Shown one piece after another: positions 15,616 through 24,793 of a stretch of DNA of 64,000 nt. Numbering within the stretch: the first letter of the stretch is position 1; each line of letters begins with the position of its first letter. The notes under the pieces are model-generated. The model was not told the DNA's origin, made no database searches, and saw only the letters and a program-made list of their open reading frames with translations. This DNA comes from Miltoncostaea oceani (GTDB lineage: Bacteria > Actinomycetota > Thermoleophilia > Miltoncostaeales > Miltoncostaeaceae), in the NCBI RefSeq assembly GCF_018141545.1, contig NZ_CP064356.1, positions 2,059,001 to 2,123,000 on the forward strand, read 5' to 3'. The position numbers were made by a program, and so were the translations under genes.

Positions 15616-17538
15616 ATGATAGAGGCGACCGTCGCGGCCGTGGAAGGCGCCCTGGTGGGCGTCGACGTCGGGGGCACCTTCACCGACGCGGTCGTCGTGT
15701 CGGGGGGCCGCCTCGTGACCGCGAAGGTCCCGACGACGCCCGACGACCAGAGCGAGGGCGTCATCGCCGCCGTCCACGCCGTCCTCGGGCGTGCAGGCCT
15801 CACCGCGGCGGACGTCGGGCGGTTCTGCCACGGCATGACCGTCGGCACGAACGCGCTCCTCGAGGGGGCGGGCGCCCGGACGTCGCTGGTGGCGACGGAG
15901 GGCTTCGGCGACGTGCTGGAGCTGCGGCGCCAGACCCGCGCCCACCTCTACCGCCTCGACGCCCACCACCCCCCGCCGCTCGTGCCGCACGCCCGCACCC
16001 ACGAGGTGCGGGAGCGCTGCGGCCCCGACGGCGTCGTCACGCCGCTCGACCCGGACGTGCTGGCCGACGTCGTCGCCGCCGTCCGCGCCGACGGCTCGGA
16101 GGCCGTCGCGGTGGGGCTGCTCTTCGCCTTCGCCCACCCCGCCCACGAGGCCGCCGTGTCGGCGGCCCTGCGCGCCGCCCTGCCGGGTGTCCACGTCAGC
16201 GCGTCGAGCGAGGTGCTGCCGGAGTTCCGCGAGTACGAGCGCATCTCGACGACCGTCGTCGACGCCTACCTGACGCCGGTGCTGCGGACCTACCTCGACC
16301 GCCTCGGGCGGCGGGCCGCGGACGCCGGCCTGCCGGCCCCCGCGATCATGCAGTCGAGCGGCGGCGTGCTGCCGATCGCCGCGTCCGCCGAGCACGCGGC
16401 GTGGACGGTGCTGAGCGGGCCCGCCGGCGGGGTGATCGGCGCGGCGCGGCTCGCGGCCCGCGACGACCGCCTCCTCGCCCTCACGTTCGACATGGGCGGG
16501 ACCTCCTGCGACGTCGCCCTCGTCCGCGACGGGGAACCGGCGCGGGCGAGCGGGACCGTCATCGCGGGACACCCCATCCACCTGCCGATGCTCGACGTCG
16601 CGACGGTGTCGGCGGGCGGCGGCAGCGTGGCGTGGGCCGACTCGGGCGGCGCGCTGCGGGTCGGCCCCCAGTCCGCCGGGGCGCGCCCCGGGCCGGCCGC
16701 CTACGCGCTGGGAGGCACCCGCCCCACCGTCACCGACGCCGACGTCGTCCTCGGGCGCCTGCCCGCCGACGCGCCGCTCGGCGGGCGCATCCACCTCGAC
16801 GTGGACGCGGCGCGCACCGCCGTCGGCGGGCTGGCGGACGAGCTCGGCCTCGGCCTGGAGGAGTGCGCGGAGGGCATCCTCACCGTCGCCGTGCAGGAGA
16901 TGGTGCGGGCGCTGCGGCGTGTGAGCGTCGAGCGCGGCGAGGACCCCCGCGAGGCGACGTTGATCGCGTTCGGCGGGGCCGGGCCCCTGCACGCCTGTCC
17001 CGTCGCCGACGAGCTCGGCGTGCGGCGGGTCATCGCCCCGCCCGCCGCCGGGGTGCTGGCGGCCCTCGGCCTGGTGATGGCGGGCGAGCGCCGCGACTAC
17101 GTCCAGACGGTCCTCGCCCCGGTCGACGGCGGCGCGGGCCTGGCCGGGCTGCTCGAGCCCCTCGCCGCCCACGCCCGCGCCGACCTGCCGGGCGCCCCCC
17201 ACACGGCGGCGGCCGACTGCCGGTACGCCGGGCAGAGCCACTCCCTGACGGTGCCGTTCGACCCCGCCGCCCCCGAGGCCGCCCTGGCGGACGCCTTCCA
17301 CGCCGCCCACCGGGAGCGGTACGGCGACGCCGACGCCGGCCGGGCCGTGGAGGCCGTCAGCCTGCGCCTCGCCGCCGAGTGGCCGGGGGCCGACCCCGAG
17401 CTGCCCGTGGCCGCGCAGGGCCCTCCGGTGGCGGGACCGGCGGTGCTGCCGATGGAGGGCGCGACATGCTGGGTCGCGCCCGGCTGGACGGCCCGCCGCG
17501 ACGGCATCGGCGCGATCGTGATGGAGCGGGACGCGTGA
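15616..17538 (+). CDS. hyuA: hydantoinase/oxoprolinase family protein, subunit A
   Basis: 640 residues from ATG 15616. The N-terminal nucleotide-binding fold contains GVDVGGTFTDAVVV (residues 15-28), typical of ATP-dependent hydantoinase/5-oxoprolinase/acetone-carboxylase beta-type subunits. Conserved blocks follow: HGMTVGTNALLEG, DMGGTSCDVALV, and FGGAGPLHACPVADELGV. Length and order match the HyuA half of the two-subunit enzyme that opens cyclic amides (5-oxoproline or hydantoins) using ATP. It overlaps hyuB by 4 bp (GTGA), consistent with a complex made in fixed ratio. The actual substrate is not known. Confidence 0.85.
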   Translation: MIEATVAAVEGALVGVDVGGTFTDAVVVSGGRLVTAKVPTTPDDQSEGVIAAVHAVLGRAGLTAADVGRFCHGMTVGTNALLEGAGARTSLVATEGFGDVLELRRQTRAHLYRLDAHHPPPLVPHARTHEVRERCGPDGVVTPLDPDVLADVVAAVRADGSEAVAVGLLFAFAHPAHEAAVSAALRAALPGVHVSASSEVLPEFREYERISTTVVDAYLTPVLRTYLDRLGRRAADAGLPAPAIMQSSGGVLPIAASAEHAAWTVLSGPAGGVIGAARLAARDDRLLALTFDMGGTSCDVALVRDGEPARASGTVIAGHPIHLPMLDVATVSAGGGSVAWADSGGALRVGPQSAGARPGPAAYALGGTRPTVTDADVVLGRLPADAPLGGRIHLDVDAARTAVGGLADELGLGLEECAEGILTVAVQEMVRALRRVSVERGEDPREATLIAFGGAGPLHACPVADELGVRRVIAPPAAGVLAALGLVMAGERRDYVQTVLAPVDGGAGLAGLLEPLAAHARADLPGAPHTAAADCRYAGQSHSLTVPFDPAAPEAALADAFHAAHRERYGDADAGRAVEAVSLRLAAEWPGADPELPVAAQGPPVAGPAVLPMEGATCWVAPGWTARRDGIGAIVMERDA

Positions 17539-19064
17539 CCCTCGACCCCGTGACCCTCCAGGTGATGGCCAACGCCCTGCGGACCGTGGCGGAGGAGATG
17601 GAGGCCGCCCTGGTGCGGAGCGCCTTCAGCCCCAACATCAAGGAGCGCCGCGACTGCAGCACCGCGATCTTCGACGGCGCCGGCCGCATGGTGGTGCAGT
17701 CGGCGTCGATCCCCGTGCACCTCGGGGCGATGCCGGAGGCCGTCGCCGCGGTCCGCGCCCGCGGCGCCGTGGCCGGCGAGGTGTGGGTCGTGAACGACCC
17801 GTACCGGGGCGGCACGCACCTGCCCGACCTCACCATGATCGCGCCGGTCGCGCTGGACGGCGTCGTGACCGCGTACTCGGTGACGCGCGCCCACCACGCC
17901 GACATCGGCGGCATGGCCCCCGGCAGCATGCCCGCCGGTTCGCGGGAGCTGCTGCAGGAGGGCCTCGTCATCCCGCCGGTACGGCTCGTGTCCGGCGGGG
18001 AGCCGGTGCGGGACGTCCTCGACCTGCTGCTGGCCAACACCCGCACCCCGGTGGAGCGCGAGGGCGACGTGCGGGCCCAGCTCGCCGCCCACCGGCTGGC
18101 GGAGAGGCGCCTCGGGGAGGTCGCGGAGCGGCACGGCGCGGAGCGCGTGCGCACGGCGTTCGACGACCTGCTCGACTACGCGGAGCGGCGGACGCGCGCC
18201 GCCATCGCGGCGATGCCGGACGGACGCCACACCGCAGAGGAGGCGCTGGAGGGCGACGGCGTGGAGCCGGGGGACCTCTGGATCCGCGTGGCCGTGACGA
18301 TCGCGGGCGACGACCTGACGGTCGACTTCACCGGCACCGACCCGACGGGGCCCGGCAACTGCAACTGCCCCCCGGCCGTCACGCGCTCCGCCGTCTACTT
18401 CGTGGTGCGGTGCCTCACCGACCCGGACATCCCGGCGTCGGCGGGGACGTTCGCGCCGGTCCACGTGATCGCGCCGGAGGGCACCCTCGTCAACGCCACC
18501 GCCCCCGCCGCGGTGGCGGGCGGCAACGTCGAGACCTCCAGCCGCATCGTCGACGCGGTGTTCGCCGCGATGGGCGGGGCGGTGCCGGTCCCCGCGCAGG
18601 GCCAGGGGACGATGAACAACCTCACGATCGGCGGGCCGGGGTTCACCTACTACGAGACGCTCGGCGGCGGGCAGGGCGCCTCCCCCGGCGCCGACGGCCC
18701 GTCGGGGGTCCACGTGGCGATGAGCAACACCCTCAACACCCCCGTCGAGGCGCTCGAGACGGCCTATCCCCTGCGGGTCGAGGCGTACCGCCTGCGGCGC
18801 GGGTCGGGCGGCGCGGGCGCGCACCGCGGCGGCGACGGGGTGGAGCGGCGGGTGCGGGCGCTGGTGGACGTCGACGCGTCGGTCATCGCGGAGCGGCGCC
18901 GGCGCGCCCCCGCGGGCCGCGACGGCGGCGGCGACGGGGCACGTGGCCGCACGACCCTCGACGGCGAGGAGCTGCCGTCGAAGTGGCGTGGCACGGTGCG
19001 CGCCGGCCAGGTGCTCGGCATCGAGACGCCGGGCGGCGGAGGGCACGGGACGCCGGGGGCCTGA
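17535..19064 (+). CDS. hyuB: hydantoinase B/oxoprolinase family protein, subunit B
   Basis: 509 residues starting at GTG 17535. Signature blocks of the HyuB family are present: SAFSPNIKERRDCSTAIFD, VNDPYRGGTHLPDLTM, HHADIGGMAPGSMP, and NCNCPPAVTRSAVYFVVR. It ends with GGGGHGTP, the usual glycine-rich tail. Together with HyuA it should form the ATP-dependent cyclic-amide hydrolase. There is no transporter or racemase of the pathway in the surrounding genes, so its role (salvage of 5-oxoproline or catabolism of a cyclic imide) cannot be decided. Confidence 0.85.
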   Translation: MTLDPVTLQVMANALRTVAEEMEAALVRSAFSPNIKERRDCSTAIFDGAGRMVVQSASIPVHLGAMPEAVAAVRARGAVAGEVWVVNDPYRGGTHLPDLTMIAPVALDGVVTAYSVTRAHHADIGGMAPGSMPAGSRELLQEGLVIPPVRLVSGGEPVRDVLDLLLANTRTPVEREGDVRAQLAAHRLAERRLGEVAERHGAERVRTAFDDLLDYAERRTRAAIAAMPDGRHTAEEALEGDGVEPGDLWIRVAVTIAGDDLTVDFTGTDPTGPGNCNCPPAVTRSAVYFVVRCLTDPDIPASAGTFAPVHVIAPEGTLVNATAPAAVAGGNVETSSRIVDAVFAAMGGAVPVPAQGQGTMNNLTIGGPGFTYYETLGGGQGASPGADGPSGVHVAMSNTLNTPVEALETAYPLRVEAYRLRRGSGGAGAHRGGDGVERRVRALVDVDASVIAERRRRAPAGRDGGGDGARGRTTLDGEELPSKWRGTVRAGQVLGIETPGGGGHGTPGA

Positions 19065-19085
19065 GGGCCCGCCCCGCGCCGGGGG

Positions 19086-19832
19086 TCAGGGCGCGGGCGC
19101 CGCTCCGTCGTTCGCGAGGTCGAGCCCGACGAGCACGACGACGTCGGCGTCGCCGATGTCCTCGGACGAGAGGCCGTCGATCGGCGGGGTGCGCGTGATG
19201 CCGAGGTCCTCGGCGACGTTCCACGCCACCTTCTTCTTGCCCCGCGTGAACATGACGACGGACTCCTCGCGGGTGCTCGGCGCGTTCGCGATCGTCCCCG
19301 TCGTCCAGCCCTCGTTCTGCAGGCGGGGGGCGATCACGTCGCCGGCCGCGCCCTGGATGCCGCTCGCGTTGAAGACGGCGACGGTGTAGATCGACTGGTC
19401 GGGGATCGGCGGGACCTCGTCGGGGACGATGGTCGTGTCGACCGGCTCCGGCGGGTTCGCCGCGGTCTGCGCCGTGGTCGTCGCAGCGGGGGTGTCCGCC
19501 GTCGTGGCGGTGCCGCCGTCGTCGCGGACGAAGAGGTACCAGATGCCGCCGATGCCGGCGACGAGCGCGAGCGCGACGAGGGCGATGACGCCGAGGGTCC
19601 GCATCTGCCGCTCCCGGGAGGGACCGGCCGTCCCCTCCGACACGGCGGCGCGGGCCTGGAGCTCGGCGATGCGCTGCAGCGGCGCCTCGACGGCGGCGTC
19701 ACCGGTGCGCGAGAGCCGGTCCTCGAGGCGCCGGATGTGGCGGCCCTGGCGGATCGCCACGACGATGAGCGCGACGACGCCGAAGACCGACAGGATGGAC
19801 GCCGAGGGCGCGACGAGATCGAGCCATTCCAC
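19086..19832 (-). CDS. membrane-anchored LytR C-terminal-domain protein
   Basis: 248 residues from ATG 19832. It has two hydrophobic segments: residues 9-27 (SASILSVFGVVALIVVAIR) and about 78-102 (MRTLGVIALVALALVAGIGG), separated by a charged coiled stretch. After a Thr/Ala-rich linker, residues 150-235 match the LytR_C domain: YTVAVFNASGIQGAAGDVIA, VVMFTRGKKKVAWNVAEDLG, DADVVVLVGLDL. LytR_C occurs in actinobacterial envelope proteins related to wall-polymer attachment, but the catalytic LCP domain is missing here, so it probably acts as a wall-associated accessory protein. It lies 64 bp downstream of rel. Confidence 0.75.
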   Translation of the reverse strand: MEWLDLVAPSASILSVFGVVALIVVAIRQGRHIRRLEDRLSRTGDAAVEAPLQRIAELQARAAVSEGTAGPSRERQMRTLGVIALVALALVAGIGGIWYLFVRDDGGTATTADTPAATTTAQTAANPPEPVDTTIVPDEVPPIPDQSIYTVAVFNASGIQGAAGDVIAPRLQNEGWTTGTIANAPSTREESVVMFTRGKKKVAWNVAEDLGITRTPPIDGLSSEDIGDADVVVLVGLDLANDGAAPAP

Positions 19833-19895
19833 GGCGCGGGACGGTAGCAGGTGGCCGGGCCGGACCCCGGCCCGGCGGGCCCCCCGGGAGGGGTC

Positions 19896-22097
19896 CTAGG
19901 AGCCCGGCGTGACCCGGTAGGCGTCGAAGACGGACTCCACCTGGCGCAGCCCGCTGATGCACGACTTGAGGGTCTCGATGTCGCCGACGTCCACGGTGAA
20001 GCGGTCGTGGACCATCTGGTCCTCCATCGAGCAGTTCGCCGACACGATGTTCACCCCGGCCTCGGCGAACGCCCGGGAGAGGTCCTCGAGGAGTCGGGAA
20101 CGGTCCCAGGCGTCGATGGCGATCTCGACGCGAAAGCTCTTCTGGTTCGCGCCGCCCCAGCTGACCGGGGTGAACCGCTCGGGGCTCTTCAGCAGGGCCT
20201 TGGCGTTGGGGCAGTCCTCGCGGTGGATGGTGATGCCGCGGCCGAGGGAGATGTAGCCGAGGATCGGGTCGCCCGGCACCGGCTTGCAGCACTTCGCGAG
20301 GCGCACGAGGACGTCGGCGAGGCCGTCGATCTCGATGCCGAGGTCGCTCGACTGGGCCGACGTGTGCGGCCGCCGCCCGCGGGGGGCGACGGGCGTGGCG
20401 TCGTCGGCGACCCCCTGCCCCGCCTTCAGGCGCTGGAGGATCTTGTTGACGACGACCTGGACCGACGTCTTGCCGAGGCCGAGGGAGATGTAGAACTCGT
20501 CGGCCTTCCGGAAGCCCATCTCCTGCATCACCTCGACGAGCAGGGGCGACCCCGCCAGGCGCTGGCTCGGCAGGCCCGACTTGCGGAGCTGGTCCTGCAG
20601 GGCCTCGCGGCCCCGGTGCTCGGCGTCCTCGCGGCGCTCGCGCCGGAAGAACTGGCTGATCTTGGAGCGGGCCTTCGTGGTGGTCACGAGCTGCAACCAG
20701 TCGCGGGACGGGCCGCGCGGCGCCTTCGACGTGAGGATCTCGACGAAGTCGCCGGACTGCAGCGTGTAGGTGAGCGGCACGATGCGCCCGTTGATCTTCG
20801 CGCCGACGCAGCGGTGGCCGACGTCGGTGTGGACGTCGTAGGCGAAGTCGAGCGGGGTGGCGCCGACGGGCAGGTCGCGGACCTCGCCCTTCGGCGTGAA
20901 GACGTAGACCTCGTCGGAGTAGAGGTCGGAGCGCAGGGCCTCCATGAACTCGCCGGGGTCCTGCGTCTCGCGCTGCCAGTCCATCATCCGCGAGACCCAC
21001 GCCGGCTGGTCGCCCTTGCCCGCCTTGTAGAGCCAGTGCGCGGCGACGCCGTACTCGGCGGTGGCGTGCATCGCGTACGTGCGGATCTGGATCTCGAGGG
21101 GCTTGCCGCCGGGCCCGATCACCGTGGTGTGCAGGCTCTGGTACATGTTGAGCTTGGGCATCGCGATGTAGTCCTTGAAGCGCCCGGGCAGGGGCTTCCA
21201 GAGCGAGTGGATGATGCCCACCGCCCCGTAGCAGTCCTTCACCGAGTCGACCAGCACCCGCATCGCGGTGAGGTCGTAGATCTCGTTGAACTCCTTGCCC
21301 TTGCGGGTCATCTTCTCGTAGATCGAGTAGAAGTGCTTCGCCCGCCCGGTGATCTCGACCCCGTCGATGCCGACGACGCCGAGCTCGGCGTCGAGGATGC
21401 GGCCGGCCTCGGCGATGAACGCCTCGCGGTCGGGCCGGCGCTGGTTGACCATCTGCTGGATCTCGCTGTACCGCCGGGGGTGCAGCGTCGCGAACGCGAG
21501 GTCCTCCAGCTCCCACTTGAGGGACTGGATGCCGAGGCGGTGGGCCAGCGGGGCGTAGACCTCGAGGGTCTCCTTCGCCTTCTGGATCTGCTTCGGCTTG
21601 GTCATGTACGCCAGCGTCCGCATGTTGTGGAGGCGGTCGGCGAGCTTCACGACCAGCACGCGGATGTCGCTCGACATCGAGACGATCAGCTTGCGGTAGT
21701 TCTCGGCCTGGTGCTCCTCCTGGCTCTCGAAGTGGATCTTCGAGAGCTTGGTGACGCCGTCGACGAGCAGGGCGATGTCGGCGCCGAAGGTCCGCTCGAT
21801 CTCCTCGAGGGTGGCGGTGGTGTCCTCGACGGTGTCGTGGAGCAGGGCGGCGACGATCGACGTGCCGTCGAGGCCGAGGCCCGCGCAGATGCGCGCGCAC
21901 CCGAGGGGATGCGTGATGAACGGCTCGCCCGAGTTGCGGACCTGGGTCCGGTGGTGCTGCTCGGCGTACGCGTAGGCGCGGCGGATGAGGTCGCGGTCGA
22001 CGTCGGGGTGGTGCTCGGCGACCTCCGAGATCACCTGCTCGAGCTCCGGGACCTCCGGAGCGAGGGCAAGATCGAGGTCTGCGAGGTCCTTCGCCAT
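19896..22097 (-). CDS. rel: bifunctional (p)ppGpp synthetase/hydrolase Rel
   Basis: 733 residues starting at ATG 22097. The HD hydrolase domain is at the N-terminus (AALLHDTVEDT, with VVKLADRLHNMRTL), then the synthetase domain (YSIYEKMTRKGKEFNEIYD, and KDCYGAVGIIHSLWKPLPGR). A TGS domain (VYVFTPKGEVRDLPVGATPL) and a C-terminal ACT domain (RLLEDLSRAFAEAGVNIVSA) complete the long RelA/SpoT homologue. It makes the stringent alarmone from GTP/ATP and degrades it, in response to uncharged tRNA on ribosomes. Length and domain order are standard. The first in-frame upstream bases (ATAAAAGAACGATACC on the plus strand) are AT-rich and probably part of its promoter. Confidence 0.95.
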   Translation of the reverse strand: MAKDLADLDLALAPEVPELEQVISEVAEHHPDVDRDLIRRAYAYAEQHHRTQVRNSGEPFITHPLGCARICAGLGLDGTSIVAALLHDTVEDTTATLEEIERTFGADIALLVDGVTKLSKIHFESQEEHQAENYRKLIVSMSSDIRVLVVKLADRLHNMRTLAYMTKPKQIQKAKETLEVYAPLAHRLGIQSLKWELEDLAFATLHPRRYSEIQQMVNQRRPDREAFIAEAGRILDAELGVVGIDGVEITGRAKHFYSIYEKMTRKGKEFNEIYDLTAMRVLVDSVKDCYGAVGIIHSLWKPLPGRFKDYIAMPKLNMYQSLHTTVIGPGGKPLEIQIRTYAMHATAEYGVAAHWLYKAGKGDQPAWVSRMMDWQRETQDPGEFMEALRSDLYSDEVYVFTPKGEVRDLPVGATPLDFAYDVHTDVGHRCVGAKINGRIVPLTYTLQSGDFVEILTSKAPRGPSRDWLQLVTTTKARSKISQFFRRERREDAEHRGREALQDQLRKSGLPSQRLAGSPLLVEVMQEMGFRKADEFYISLGLGKTSVQVVVNKILQRLKAGQGVADDATPVAPRGRRPHTSAQSSDLGIEIDGLADVLVRLAKCCKPVPGDPILGYISLGRGITIHREDCPNAKALLKSPERFTPVSWGGANQKSFRVEIAIDAWDRSRLLEDLSRAFAEAGVNIVSANCSMEDQMVHDRFTVDVGDIETLKSCISGLRQVESVFDAYRVTPGS

Positions 22098-22189
22098 AAA
22101 AGAACGATACCGCCCCCGTCCACGGACGCCCTCGGCCCCGCGGCCGGACCGTCCCCCTCGGCCCTCCTGCCCCCGCGGGGCCCGCCCGC

Positions 22190-24793
22190 TCAGGCGACGG
22201 CCGCGCCCTCCCGCTCCGCCACCGGGGCGTGGGTCAGGTCGAGGGTCGGGGCGAGGGCGAGGTAGGCGCGGGCCTCGTCGAGCCGGGCGCGGGCCGCCCG
22301 GTAGCGCGGCGAGTCGTCCAGGTCGCGGCGCTCCGGGGCCACGGCGGCGCGGACGCCCTCCTCCCCCACCTCGACCAGCCCGATCTCCCGCAGCACCGCC
22401 AGGGCGCGCGCCGCGACCCGCGGCGGGCGCATCGCGGGGAGGTCACCGAGGAGCACCCGCTCCAGGTCGGGGCCCCAGGGCCGCAGGGCGCCGTCGCGCA
22501 GGCCGGTCCAGAGGTCCGTCACCGCGGGGCGGAGCTCCCATTCCTCCTCGGCGACGCGCAGGGCGAGCTCGCTCTCCGGCTCCCCCCACACGAGGTGCAG
22601 CCACCGGCCCGCCGCGCGGTGGAGTGCCCATGCGGCCTCCGCGGGGCCCGCCGGGGGGTCGACGAGGACGACGTGGGCGCCCTCCGGCAGGTCGACCTCG
22701 GCGAGGCGGGCGTAGTCGATCATCGCGAGGGCGGGGACGCCGCGCGCCTGGGCGAGGCGCATCGCCATCGCGCCCGGGTCGCAGCGTGCACCCGCGAGGA
22801 CGGCCACCTCGACGCCGAGGCGCCCCGGCTCCAGGGCGGTCTCGAGCGCGCCGCGCCGGCGCGCGACGTCGGACACGACGGCGACGACGCCCCGGTCGGC
22901 GCCGGCGAGGGCGGCGAGCACCGCGAGGGACGCGCCCTCGCCGCGGCGGTCGCGGACACCCGCGGGGGGCGGGGCGTCGCCCGGCGGGTGCGGCGTCACG
23001 GGGTCGTCGTCGACCATCGCCCGCAGATCGGCGAGCGGCAGGCGCTGGGGGCAGGCCACGTCGCACGCCTGGGCGCACTGGGCGGGCAGGACGCCCGCGG
23101 GCGCGGCCAGCGGCTCCAGGGCCTCGAGCGTGACCCGCGGGCCGACGAGCCCCTGCCAGCGCTCGATCTCGAGCGAGACGACGGCGTCGTGGCGCTCCTC
23201 GACGTCGATCGAGGGCAGCCGCTCGCCCATGCGGAAGCCGATCGCCCGGGCGTGGACCCCGCCCGAGCGCAGACGCACCTGCAGGTGCTTGCCCTGGCCG
23301 ACCCGCGACGGCGACTCGACGAGCGCCCCCGGCACCACGAGGCGGATCGCGGGGTTGCCGCGGCCGAACGGCGCGAGCGTGTCGAGGGCCTCCGCGGTCC
23401 CGAGCGTCAGGTCCCGCCCGCCGACGACGGCGTCGACGGCCCGCACCCGCGCCCGGGCGATCGCGGCGCGGGACCCCTCGGCGGAGGCGATCAGCTCGTC
23501 GCGGAACCGCGCGACGGCCGCGGCGGGCAGCTCCAGCCCGACGGCCCCCGGGTGGCCGCCCCAGCGCGTCAGGGTCCCCGCGGCGGCGCCGACGAGGGCG
23601 TGGAGGTCGACGCCCGGCATGCTGCGGCCCGACCCCTTCGCGGTCTCGCCCTGGCGCGACAGCACGATGGCGGGGCGCTCGAAGCGCTCCACGAGGCGCG
23701 ACGCGACGATGCCGACGACGCCCTCGTGCCAGCCGTCGCCCACCGCCAGCACCACGCCCGCGCGGCGGATGGCGTCGGGCTCCGCCTCGACCATGGCGAT
23801 CGCCTGCTCCACGATCTCGCGCTCCACCTCGCGCCGCTCCGCGTTCAGCGCCCACAGCTCGTCGCCGATCGGCCCGGCCGTCCCGGCGTCGGTCGCCAGC
23901 AGCAGCTCGAGGGCGCGGTCGGGGTGCGCCAGGCGGCCCGCGGCGTTGATGCACGGCGCCAGCGTGAAGCCGAGCCCGCGTGCGCTCACCACGCGCGGCT
24001 CCAGGGACGCCGCGGCGCACAACGCCGCGATGCCGGGCCGGGGGTGGTCCCGCATGGCCCGCAGGCCCTGCGCGACGCGTCGCCGGTTGTCGCCGACGAG
24101 CGGCACCGCGTCGGCGACGGTGGCGAGCGCGACGAGGTCGATGCCCTCGTCGGGGTCGGGTGCCAGGCCGTCGCCGTCGAGGCGGACGGCGAGCGCGCGC
24201 ACGAGCATGTGGACCACGCCCGCGGCGGCCGGCAGGTCGTCGGGCGGACGGCCGAGGGCGGGGTTCGCGAGGATGCCGGGCGGACGCCGCCCACCCGCCA
24301 GGTGGTGGTCGATCACGACGGGGTCCATGCCCAGGTCGACCGCGCGCGTCAGGGCCTCCAGCGCCGACGTGCCGCAGTCGACGCACACCAGCACCCGGGT
24401 GCCGCGGGCCGCGAGCGCCTCGACCGTCGACGCCGCGACGCCGTAGCCCTCCACGAAGCGGCTCGGCAGGAACGCGATCACGTCGGCGCCCCGGCCGCGC
24501 AGGGCGCGGACGAGGATGGCGGTGGAGCAGACGCCGTCGCAGTCGTAGTCGCCGTGGACGGCGATCCGCTCGCCGCCGCGCACCGCCCGCGCGAGGCGGT
24601 CGGCGGCCTCGGCGATGCCGGCGAGGTCCTCCGCCGGGGCGAGCGGGCCGTCGGAGCGCATGAACTCGCGGGCGGCCTCCGGATCGCCGAGGCCGCGGCG
24701 CACGAGCGCCCAGGCCACGGGCTCCGGCACCCCGAGGGCGTCCTGCACCGCGACGACGTCGGCGTACGCGACGCGTGAGGTGCGCCAGCTCAC
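22190..24793 (-). CDS. recJ: single-stranded-DNA exonuclease RecJ with C-terminal extension
   Basis: 867 residues from GTG 24793, overlapping the UbiB-type gene (GTGA). Motifs I-III of the DHH phosphoesterase are clear: HGDYDCDGVCSTAIL near residue 80, VLVCVDCGTSA, and DPVVIDHHLAGG. DHHA1 follows (VGIVASRLVERFERPAIVLS, and GWGGHPGA-like GGHPGAVGLELP), then the OB domain. RecJ normally ends near 570-600 residues; here about 290 more follow after a Cys-rich stretch (QCAQACDVACPQ). This tail (VAVVSDVARRRG, HVVLVDPPAGPAEAAWALH, TDLWTGLRDGALR) resembles the helicase-like C-terminal domain found in some longer RecJ proteins. It acts in 5'-3' degradation during recombination and repair. Confidence 0.9.
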   Translation of the reverse strand: MSWRTSRVAYADVVAVQDALGVPEPVAWALVRRGLGDPEAAREFMRSDGPLAPAEDLAGIAEAADRLARAVRGGERIAVHGDYDCDGVCSTAILVRALRGRGADVIAFLPSRFVEGYGVAASTVEALAARGTRVLVCVDCGTSALEALTRAVDLGMDPVVIDHHLAGGRRPPGILANPALGRPPDDLPAAAGVVHMLVRALAVRLDGDGLAPDPDEGIDLVALATVADAVPLVGDNRRRVAQGLRAMRDHPRPGIAALCAAASLEPRVVSARGLGFTLAPCINAAGRLAHPDRALELLLATDAGTAGPIGDELWALNAERREVEREIVEQAIAMVEAEPDAIRRAGVVLAVGDGWHEGVVGIVASRLVERFERPAIVLSRQGETAKGSGRSMPGVDLHALVGAAAGTLTRWGGHPGAVGLELPAAAVARFRDELIASAEGSRAAIARARVRAVDAVVGGRDLTLGTAEALDTLAPFGRGNPAIRLVVPGALVESPSRVGQGKHLQVRLRSGGVHARAIGFRMGERLPSIDVEERHDAVVSLEIERWQGLVGPRVTLEALEPLAAPAGVLPAQCAQACDVACPQRLPLADLRAMVDDDPVTPHPPGDAPPPAGVRDRRGEGASLAVLAALAGADRGVVAVVSDVARRRGALETALEPGRLGVEVAVLAGARCDPGAMAMRLAQARGVPALAMIDYARLAEVDLPEGAHVVLVDPPAGPAEAAWALHRAAGRWLHLVWGEPESELALRVAEEEWELRPAVTDLWTGLRDGALRPWGPDLERVLLGDLPAMRPPRVAARALAVLREIGLVEVGEEGVRAAVAPERRDLDDSPRYRAARARLDEARAYLALAPTLDLTHAPVAEREGAAVA

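Noticed and set aside
15340-17310. Long minus-strand frame opposite hyuA
   Set aside because: It lies antisense to a gene with clear hydantoinase motifs; long antisense frames are expected at this GC content, and the translation is Gly/Arg/His-rich without any domain.
19851-22265. Long plus-strand frame across rel
   Set aside because: Antisense shadow of an intact Rel protein with HD, synthetase, TGS and ACT domains.
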